64,000 nt of DNA from contig NC_053046.1 in NCBI RefSeq assembly GCF_003473485.1, forward strand, positions 28,597,332 through 28,661,331, in the 5' to 3' direction. Made by a program: the position numbers and the translations under genes. The notes beneath the pieces were generated by a model. The model was given only the letters and a program-made list of their open reading frames with translations. It searched no databases and had not been told where the DNA came from. Positions 56,161 through 64,000 of this stretch are shown here, in pieces; within the stretch, counting starts at the first letter, position 1, and each line of letters starts with the position of its first letter. Origin of the DNA: Medicago truncatula. Taxonomy: Eukaryota > Streptophyta > Magnoliopsida > Fabales > Fabaceae.

Positions 56161-58477
56161 TAACCTCAACAATGTAAAATTGAAACCGTTGTACAATACA
56201 GTTGAACAAGAAGAAAATTGAAACTAGCATTATTGAAAAAGAAGAAGAAATTTGCAATTGAGTATGGATGAAAAATATTTTGATTCACTCTTTAATCTTC
56301 CATAACAGAGATTGATTGAACATCAGGTTTGTTTGATTGTTTCTGGGTGAAAGAGAGTGGAATTTTAGAGTGACAATGAATGAAATCAAGATATTAAGAT
56401 AATTTATATAAAAGGGCAATTTTGGTATTTTTAAAAACTTTTAAGAAAATTTAGATGTAACCAGAAATATATGGGGTATGAATAGAAAAACTCTAATTAT
56501 ATTGATTTGTAAAAGTATAAACAACAACAATCTCCAAAAAAAATTTAAAAAATCAATTTTATTTGTGTTTACGTAAAGGTATAAACAACAATCTCCAGAT
56601 TATTTACATCAAAATCAAAAATTAATTTTTTCTTTTAATTATAACAAACGGACCTAAAATTATATGATGTTTTGTAACTTTTTCATATTAATAAGACAAA
56701 TAATTTGTTAAACTCTTTTCTTTTTTAAATTTTTGTGAGATTATATGATCTTTTGTGCGATTTCAAAAATATATAGAATTACTTTATAATTAAGACTAAA
56801 GATAATATAATAGAAAAATATTAAAAATTGATTCGATAATTAAGACTAACTAAGATGTTTATTTATTGTATTGGAAATTGAATTGTTAGACTTTTTTAAA
56901 GAATAATTTCATAATTTATAAATGCTTAAAGAGTGCTCCGGAGGCACTCGGTAACAAAACCCTTATTTTATAGACAAAGATTAGTCAATGAGGTACAAAA
57001 ATCAATAGTTTTTCGACCATAATTTTTTTCTTCTGTAAAAGTATAAATAACAGTCTTGTCCTCGTGGGTTTAACTCAGGTATGTTCGTAGGGACAATGCA
57101 TAATATATGCAAGGTTCGTATGTATAATTCAAAATTTTGAATTTCTTTTTGCTGTTATATTTACTGCATTATATAATTATCTCTTGCAAGATTATAGAAT
57201 TAATATTGGGTCAAAAACTTAATTTACCACTTTTCAACCAAAAACTTATTTAACCCAAAAATTAAAGTTGGGTCACGAGGAAAGTTCGGGATCAATCATA
57301 TCCGGCTAATAGCAACGACAAAACCGAGTTGGTCGACACATGTTAACTCAAAATCTTAAAATATTGGATTTACGAGTCATCTCTCTTATATTGTTCAACT
57401 TTCACGTTTTCAAGCAATGTGGGACTTTACTTTCCTCACACTTGCAACAACAATCTTCTCCTCAAATGTGAGTCATTGTGCTCCCTTGTAAGCGGAAGTT
57501 TTTTATCCACATATACTTGGTACTTGCACCGTCGACATTGTCACTGCATCAACGAAACACAAGACCTCATCTTTGTCAAGATCCTTTCAACACAAGGAGT
57601 CAGTCGAACCTTTGGTCGAACCATAAACTCTGAAATCATAGTTGGATCATGAGATGAGTTAGGATAATCTGCTATTGAACCAATAACAACCACAAAAGTT
57701 AATTTTTTTTTTTGAAGGAAACCACAAAAGTTAGTTGGACACCACATTTTAACCAAAATTTTAATACATTTTGGTTTATGTGTCATTTACTTATATACCG
57801 TTCAACCCTTTTTTTTAGAAACTTGAGACTTTAACTCACCGCAACAATTGTTACAATTCAATATTAATATTTTATCAAATACAATTGTTTCTGAAGTAAT
57901 TTGATTGGTCCACTATTTATTATAGTTCAGCAAACAAACAACTAATCCTTTGGCCATGCACAACGAAGAGGAGCCAAATCTTGTTGGCTTCCCGAACTCG
58001 TGACAAATTAATATTTTTTTTTTTTAAAAGTTCGCATGTTCCAAAAGTTACTGAATGGTTCCTTTCAAAGGAAAAAAAAAAAAAAAAAAGATTACTCAAT
58101 GGTAAGTTTTGATAAGCAAAAGCCCACATTATCCACAAAAACCACCACCCATAAAACTTAAAATATACAACTTAATGTAGCATAATGTTGTACCAAAAAG
58201 AAAATGTAGCCATAATGTCTACTAAATGGACTTTACTTTTGATTTTTTAATTATTTTTCAGAAAAAACTAATATACTTAGGGAATCATTATGCCACCGCA
58301 ATTCTGTTTCTTCGAATCAAAAGTCTGTGCTTTGTGTACAAAAAAAAAGTGCTTTGAGGTCATTTAGCCTTATTATACCATTAGCCAACGTTCACATTTT
58401 AGAGTTTGCTCATAGCTATACCAAAACCGTGACATTCATTCAAAGGTATGATTTATTAAAATCATTTTTACATTCAA
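56161..58477. other. Intergenic, upstream of the second ATL gene
   Basis: AT-rich. From about 57200 to 57850 are two diverged copies of a phrase with ATTTTAACCAAAATTTTAAT / CAAAATCTTAAAATATTGGA followed by GTTCAAC...GGGACTTTA and ...GAGACTTTA. This is an old duplication or repeat. Poly(T) and poly(A) runs are near 58011 and 58073. No gene recognised. Confidence 0.45.
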
Positions 58478-59653
58478 ATGATCAATATGCAAAACAATAG
58501 TCCTTTTACACTCTTGAGTTTCAATCATATCCAAGCATGGCTCACTTTGGTTCTTGTTATTACTCTCATACAAATCTCACCACCGGTAATCGGTCAAGCA
58601 ATAGGACCGGAAGATCCAACGGAGAACAACAGATCAGTAGCCACCATAATGGGAATTGTAGTCCTTATGTTCCTCTTCTCCGGTTTCCTTTCTCTCTACT
58701 CGGCAAAATGCACCGATCATCAACAAGGAGTTATTTTTGACCTGACTTTACCTAACGGAGCAAATGGTCTCCGGTCACAAAACAACGAGCCAAGTAACGG
58801 TCTTAACCAAGAAGTTATAGACACATTCCCAACTTTTCGTTACTCCAATGTCAAGGGACTCAAGATCGGGAAAAGCACATTGGCTTGTGCTGTTTGTTTG
58901 AATGAGTTTCAAGACGATGAAACATTGCGTTTAATTCCTAAATGTAACCATGTGTACCACCATGGTTGCATCGATATTTGGCTTGTCTCTCATGATACTT
59001 GCCCAGTTTGTCGTGCTAACCTTGCTCCAAGACCCGATATTGACACCACCGAGCCTACAATGATATCGAATCAGATACCAGAAGGAGAAGATAATCGTCA
59101 AGAATTGAGTATACAAATTTCAAATGATGAAGAAGTAGAACATATTGTTGAAGAGGAACAAAAGAAAGCCAACGTGGAAGTGGAAAATTCACCTAAGGTA
59201 GATGTACTTCGTAGGTCTAAAACATATTCTGCACCAACACGGTCAAGATCAACAGGATTCTTATCTATTCTCTTGTTATCACGGTCAAACTCAACAGGTG
59301 TGTTGGTGCAACCAGGTGAGGATTGTGAGAGGTTTACACTGAGGTTACCCGATAAAGTTCGAAAGCAGATGATGTTGAACACGACGACACTTAAGCGTGC
59401 AAAAAGTTGTGTAAGTTTTACGAGAATGAGCAGTGGCACGTTCGGATATAGGTCAAGAAGTTTTGGTTGTGGAAGTGGGATTGGTCAAGTGCAGTACGAA
59501 AGGTTTGGAAGTGAGGAAGAAGAGAATTACTTAGGGTTTCTTAGGAATAGTTGGAATAACAAATCGGTGAGAAAATCTCCTATGAAGTGTTTGGGAGTTG
59601 ATATCGACAACGATGATGACGAACGATCCTCTGATCTTTTGTTTCCTGTGTAG
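58478..59653 (+). CDS. RING-H2 E3 ubiquitin ligase, ATL6/ATL31-like (391 aa)
   Basis: Intronless. A hydrophobic leader (about residues 20-36, LTLVLVITLIQISP) is followed by a membrane segment at about 54-74. The GLD-like motif appears as GLNQEVIDTFPTFRYSNVK (108-126). The RING-H2 ligands are C137, C140, C156, H158, H161, C164, C175 and C178. The C-terminus carries RSRSTGF/RSNSTGVLVQPGED followed by ERFTLRLPDKVRKQMM, which matches the ATL6/ATL31 subgroup. Those Arabidopsis relatives control carbon/nitrogen responses and immunity by ubiquitinating 14-3-3 proteins (family knowledge). A second Met at residue 4 could also start translation; the leader is intact either way. No neighbour suggests a shared pathway. 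Confidence 0.92.
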   Translation: MINMQNNSPFTLLSFNHIQAWLTLVLVITLIQISPPVIGQAIGPEDPTENNRSVATIMGIVVLMFLFSGFLSLYSAKCTDHQQGVIFDLTLPNGANGLRSQNNEPSNGLNQEVIDTFPTFRYSNVKGLKIGKSTLACAVCLNEFQDDETLRLIPKCNHVYHHGCIDIWLVSHDTCPVCRANLAPRPDIDTTEPTMISNQIPEGEDNRQELSIQISNDEEVEHIVEEEQKKANVEVENSPKVDVLRRSKTYSAPTRSRSTGFLSILLLSRSNSTGVLVQPGEDCERFTLRLPDKVRKQMMLNTTTLKRAKSCVSFTRMSSGTFGYRSRSFGCGSGIGQVQYERFGSEEEENYLGFLRNSWNNKSVRKSPMKCLGVDIDNDDDERSSDLLFPV

Positions 59654-60477
59654 TTAATTGCAAGAGTGGATGATTGTCACATGTTGAAATACTTGTTCTA
59701 CTCCATTCAATAAAAACTTCGATTGTGAAAAAAAAGAATGGATGATTGGTTAGGTTAAACTTATGTTATTTAATTAGGTCTAGAGTGTTATTTGATTATC
59801 CCTTGTAATAGTACTCAGTTGTTCATGTTCATGTATATGTTTTTACATAATTAAGAAAATATATGTAAGATTTATTTGAGAGCTTAATGTAGATTTGGTT
59901 TATTCAAAATTTTGAAACTTTTAAGACTCCTATTTTATGATCTTTGCCCAATTCCTCGATTTGTTACTTCATTAGCATTTTGGAGATCCAAAGTTTTTTC
60001 CTTATTAATGATTGGATCACTTTTGCTATGGTTCATCTCCTAAATAGATATGGATTCTATACAACTGCAGTGTGATATTGTGGACCTAAGAACAATTCGA
60101 TTTAAATTTTAAAGTCAGATACTTTTTTTTTTTAATTAAATTGAACGGTCTCTATAATATAATTGTAGAGGATCCAATGTTTTCTAAAACTCTATTCAAA
60201 GTTCCTACTTTCTAAATTCAACATCACAACTCTATTTGAAGGAGAGTATTTCACATATTGGTTTGCATTATATCTATCTCATCTTTCCCTAGCTTTTTGA
60301 ACATAACTCATGGAATAAGATTGACTGAGGCACCACCATATGTAACTCAATGGATCTCATTGTTGTCTTGAAATGAAAATGTATGTTGAGGGATAGGTGG
60401 AGTTATATTTGAAGCAAAAAAAGTATATGATCAATTAAGATGAAACATTAGATGAAAAGCGATTGAAACCTAATCCA
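59654..60477. other. 3' flank and spacer
   Basis: ATL 3' UTR, then AT-rich sequence without recognised genes. Confidence 0.5.
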
Positions 60478-60598
60478 TGTTCGATAATAAAGTAATGGGC
60501 TATGCTAACGAGCCTATTAGTTTAGAGTTTATTAGGTTTTATATATATATTCTCTAGTAATCTTTGTTATTCTCTATTGAAACTATATATTGTTAACA
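60478..60598 (+). repeat. 5' LTR of the compact element
   Basis: 121 bp. It lacks about 57 bp (the CTAGTAACATTTTGTAATG segment) present in the 3' LTR. Confidence 0.85.
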
Positions 60599-60611
60599 TG
60601 GTATCAAGAGC
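60599..60611 (+). other. Primer-binding site
   Basis: TGGTATCAAGAGC immediately after the 5' LTR, complementary to the 3' end of initiator tRNA-Met as in Copia elements. Confidence 0.8.
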
Positions 60612-61081
60612 TTTGTTCGATCCTCCTTGAACATTTTGCATCTTTTCCGCTGTTGTTTTCCCAAAACCAAAAATTTGGGAATGTGTTTGTTTGGCTTTTT
60701 GATGATTTGGTTTGAAAAATGAAGTTTTTTGGAATTTGGCGTACTGTTCAAACCCCTCGCTGAATTGTTTTATCTCGCCGAAGTTTGCTAGTTGCCTGGT
60801 TGTATTCCATAGGTTGATGCCGTTGATTTTTTGTTGATGCACTTTGAAGGTAAAACCAGAGGGTTGTTGTCTCTATGTTTTTTGTTTTGGTCTAAGTCAA
60901 AATTGAAAGGAAGCTTGCAATGTTCCACACAAAATTTGCAGTGTTATTTATGGGGTTTGATTGAAATTTGTCCTTCTCTGTCCTATTGTTTTGGATTAGT
61001 TTGATTCAATTTAGTTTGCAATGACTCTTTTGGTTTGTATTTGTGAGTGGCTTAAGTATTCCTTCTATCCACTAATTTGTA

Positions 61082-61228
61082 CACCCTCCGGTCACTAATA
61101 TAAGCAAAAATTTGGTTTTTAGATTCATTCATTAAATGACGTATGTAGTCTATAATAAAGACTACATACGTCATTTAATGAATGAATCTAAAATCCAAAC
61201 TTTTGCTTATATTTGTGACCGGAGGGTG
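61082..61228. mobile_element. Stowaway-type MITE (147 bp) inside the LTR element
   Basis: Near-perfect hairpin. Ends CACCCTCCGGTCAC and GTGACCGGAGGGTG, TA flanks (61080-61081 and 61229-61230), arms of about 70 bp meeting at CTACATACGTCATTTAATGA. High arm identity suggests recent insertion. Confidence 0.93.
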
Positions 61229-61861
61229 TATATGATTGTTTGGTTTAGTTAGGTTCATATTGGTTCGTTTGATTCAATCTTTCTGTTTGTTTGGTGAGTT
61301 AAGTGCTCACAATTTAGTTGTTTGATTGATTTCTTTTCTCTATTAATTCTTCTAATTGATTGTATTTCTTCATATTGATTATTCTGATTGATTGCATTTC
61401 TTCCCATTTTGACTATTATTGATTATACTTCTCTCCCTTTTGATTTTTGTGATTGATTGCACTTCTCCCCATTTTGATTCTTCGGTTTGATTGTTTCTGT
61501 CCCTTTTGATTCTTCTGTTTGGTTGCACCTCTCTCTATTGGTTCTTATTTATGGTCGCTTCTCCCTACTAGCTCATTTGTTTAGATTGGTTTGACTTGGT
61601 TTTTGATGAATTCTCTCTTTGTATGGTGATGGTTTTGGCTGCACTCTCTATGATAACTCACTTTCGTTACTACTTTCCGTTGATTCTACTATCAACTGAT
61701 TTAGTTTATTTTTTTTGGATAAATTTGTAACAAGCTTAAAACTTAGTAAGCTTTACCTTGAGGGGTAGTGTTAAAACTTCATATTATTTAATATATTTTT
61801 GGTATTTTGTTTGACAAACTCGTAATACTTCTTGTTGATGCATCATGAGTTTGAGGGTAGT

Positions 61862-62039
61862 TGTTAGATAATAAAGTAATGGACTATGTTATTGGGCTTG
61901 CTAGTTTAAAGTCCATTTGGTTTTATATATTCTCTAGCTAGTAACATTTTGTAATGTAAAGATATTCTTATTCTATGAAACTTTAGCCATCTTTGTTAGC
62001 CTCTTTGTTATTCTATATTGAAACCATACGTTGTTAACA
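61862..62039 (+). repeat. 3' LTR of the compact element
   Basis: 178 bp, TGTTAGATAATAAAG ... GTTGTTAACA, diverged from the 5' LTR at many positions. Confidence 0.85.
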
Positions 62040-62121
62040 AACACAAGTTTTTATATTCTTTTATATTTTACTTGCGAGCAAAATACCAAAATCATGTTTA
62101 TAAACCTATTTTAGAAATTAT

Positions 62122-62361
62122 GTGGATTTAAGCGATATCAAGACTAAGTGCGGTCTCTGTAGTTCGATACAATTTATTTTTGATAAAAACCAACATAATA
62201 TGTATTGCCCTGTGAAAATAGGTGCACAAACATCCTTCTTATCTCAAGAGCGACAAGCAAATGACGTGATATTTTTTGAGATGTTGCGGGATCATGACAT
62301 GCATCATAGTGTTCAGTGTGGGATGACATTGAATTATCTTTATAATTATCTATCTTTATAA
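62122..62361 (+). other. Unrecognised open frame, left of the hAT-like element
   Basis: 79 codons with CGLCSSIQF and MYCPVKIGAQ segments. No domain was recognised. It ends exactly where the GC-rich repeat begins, so it may be a gene or transposon fragment. It could be chance. Confidence 0.2.
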
Positions 62362-63346
62362 ACCGCCCTGTCCCGTCCCGTCAATAACCCGTCTAAAAAG
62401 CGGCGGAGCGGGGCGGGCCAATTAGAGAATTAGTGTTGAAAATCTTATCCTGCCCCATTTTATGGCGGACCGGCGGGATGGTTGGTTGACCCGTCAATGT
62501 TTTTAAAAAAAATAAAATATTAATTCTAATCTTCCTATAAATAATGTAAAAATATATAAATTTAAAGAAATATAAATATATAACTAATGACTCCACTAAA
62601 ATTATTAAAATAAGGGTTAATAGTGTTTTGCACCCCTGTAATATATGTCATTTATGGTTTTCGCCCCTATAAAATTTTCGGTTTGATTTGCACCCTCGTA
62701 AATATTTTTTTTTCTTCGGAAAACACCCCTAATAAGCCATTTTTAGAAAAAAATTTCAAGAAATTTTGGTTTTTGAATGGCCTATTAAGGATGTTTTCTG
62801 AAAAATAAAAATTTTACGAGGGTGCAAATCAAAACAAAAATTTTATAGTGGCGAAAACCGGAAATGACATATATTACATGGGTGAAAAGCACTATTAACC
62901 CTTAAAATAATTATTCAAACATATAAATTACATCTTCTAAAATCTATAATAAATCAATAAGACATTGAAAATAAAAACTCCATGAGTAATCAATTAACTA
63001 ATTGTTAAAAAAAGAAAAAAATTGACAAAACTAATTGTTAAAAATATAAGGCTAAAATCATAAAATAAAAGTCATAAAATTAATTAAATTTTTTCCCCCA
63101 ATGGAGGTGAAAATTGGAAAATATATTGTGACTTATAAATAAAAGAAGTGAAAAAGATAGTTTCTTTTTAACATATCAACCCAACGAGCGCGCCAACCCG
63201 CCCCGCCCAGTCACTGTACCGCTTCTTAGTGGGTTAGGCGGAAAGGGCACCCTACTTTTGACGGGTTCAAAATCCCAACCCATCCCGCTAAAAATGACGG
63301 GGTAAATGGGCCAACCCGACGGGTTCAACCCATTTTACCATCCATA
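62362..63346. mobile_element. hAT-like GC-rich repeat with nested MITE
   Basis: The left part has CCCTGTCCCGTCCCGTCAAT and GCGGGCCAATTAG. The right part has CCCGACGGGTTCAACCCATT ending TTACCATCCATA. These CGGGTTGGCCCG-type ends are common to plant hAT-like repeats. The left terminus is not clear and no target duplication was found, so the limits are approximate. Confidence 0.5.
62614..62901. mobile_element. MULE-type palindromic MITE (288 bp), 9-bp TSD
   Basis: Ends GGGTTAATAGTG and CACTATTAACCC. TTAAAATAA flanks both sides (62605-62613 and 62902-62910). The arms pair through GCACCC...ATATATGTCATTTATGG. Nested in the hAT-like repeat. Confidence 0.9.
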
Positions 63347-64000
63347 GTTTGAGGCTACCACTTTCAAGATGACTTCGATGGGCAGATACATGACCCTACT
63401 ACAGGTGATAATTAAATTGATTTTTATCTGTGTTTCTGATTTTATATTCCGATTAATGTATGTTTTATAATAGTGTTTGTATTTCCAGGCTTGGGATTTG
63501 AAGCATTTCACAAACTTATTTCCATTTAATGATAATCTAGCCTATCCCCTAGATTTTTCATGCACTGACCGCTTTGTTTGTATGAGCATCCATGTTACAC
63601 CGGAGCCCTACATATTGATCCTTTATCGTTTGGGTGTGCATGACATCATATTCAACATGTAAGATGATCATCAGGACGAGCAAGCTTTTGAGGATTTATA
63701 CTGATACTCGGGTTGAATTATATACGACCGAGGGAAGGTGTATTGCCACATGCCACAACGGGTGAAGAGGTAGTACGGGTAAGATGATGCATACAAAACG
63801 GAAGTGCTTGTAATTTGAATATTTTAATCTAAATCATTTTTCACTTGAAAATTTATCCAAAAAGGGATCATTGCAATTGCAAAAACCCAAAACAGAAGTA
63901 CGGATTTTTCAAAGTAAATGGCGTGTATGCACGCCACGGCAGAAACAAGAAAAATGATGAAAATGCGTTGAGACAAAAGTGTATCCCACAGCACAAGAAC
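63347..64000 (+). other. Unrecognised open segments at the window end
   Basis: A short open stretch FQDDFDGQIHDPTTG at about 63366-63410 and another at 63489-63662 (AWDLKHFTNLFPFND ... HDIIFNM) are separated by sequence with a GTGATAATT donor-like and a TTTCCAG acceptor-like site. They could be exons of an unknown gene or transposon. No family was recognised and the coding case is weak. Confidence 0.2.

Larger units (their letters stand above)
60478..62039 (+). mobile_element. Compact non-autonomous LTR retrotransposon (1.56 kb)
   Basis: Two direct LTRs start TGTT(C/A)GATAATAAAGTAATGG and end TTGTTAACA: 60478-60598 (121 bp) and 61862-62039 (178 bp). The first is followed directly by TGGTATCAAGAGC, an initiator-tRNA-Met primer-binding site. 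The second is preceded by GAGTTTGAGGGTAGT, a purine-rich tract. The 1.26-kb interior has no gag or pol frame, only pyrimidine-rich TTGATT-type repeats and a Stowaway MITE. It fits a TRIM-like Copia derivative. No matching 5-bp target duplication was found. Confidence 0.85.

Noticed and set aside
57419..57786. Overlapping frames on both strands (77 and 81 codons)
   Set aside because: Located in a duplicated AT-rich repeat upstream of the ATL gene; no conserved motif.
59098..59439. 113-codon minus-strand frame
   Set aside because: Antisense of the ATL6/31-like gene.

Overview
This is a plant nuclear window, AT-rich and intron-containing, and most likely from an IRLC legume such as Medicago truncatula. 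The strongest evidence is three genes for nodule-specific cysteine-rich (NCR) peptides, a family typical of that clade. They sit among legume-type Ty3/gypsy and Copia LTRs, L1 and RTE LINE remnants and many MITEs. The species name is inference; the NCR architecture is seen directly.

Layout. (1) 239-3144 (+): 3' exons of an AATF/Che-1/Bfr2-type nucleolar protein gene, cut by the window start. (2) 3.1-14.5 kb: intergenic and transposon-rich. It holds a 126-bp tandem duplication, a hAT-type MITE with an 8-bp TSD, NCR gene 1 (6153-6451, -), a 4.3-kb element with about 1.1-kb inverted arms (8014-12332), and a short retroposon with a 14-bp TSD. (3) 14529-15587 (+): intronless ATL54-like RING-H2 ubiquitin ligase. 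(4) 15.6-24.4 kb: LTR wreckage, namely a 145-bp triplication, a gypsy LTR carrying a hAT insertion, a 29-base G run, and two Copia LTRs. (5) 24607-24901 (+): NCR gene 2, followed by MITEs to 27.4 kb. (6) 27.8-39.4 kb: a dead L1 LINE split by solo LTRs A and B, each with a perfect 5-bp TSD; solo LTR C is nested inside B with its own TSD. (7) 40255-40530 (-): NCR gene 3. (8) 43.5-44.5 kb: a second L1 remnant. (9) 45986-47885 (-): three-exon bHLH94/96-like transcription factor. (10) 48-57 kb: RTE and L1 remnants, MITEs and a minisatellite split by a LINE tail. (11) 58478-59653 (+): ATL6/ATL31-like RING-H2 ubiquitin ligase. (12) 60-64 kb: a compact non-autonomous LTR retrotransposon (60478-62039) and a hAT-like GC-rich element with a nested MITE.

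The functional genes do not form a pathway or operon. NCR peptides act in nodule cells on rhizobial bacteroids. The two ATL proteins are membrane ubiquitin ligases of a family often linked to defence or C/N signalling. The bHLH belongs to subgroup Ia, related to stomatal-lineage factors. The NCR genes are dispersed, not tandem: they lie at about 6.3, 24.7 and 40.4 kb, and pairs of them share upstream blocks. I found no CRISPR array, operon or clearly new gene system. The most notable observations are the NCR upstream blocks, the long-inverted-arm element with a tRNA-like module, the dated nest of solo LTRs, and a Copia LTR rich in GAAnnTTC palindromes.
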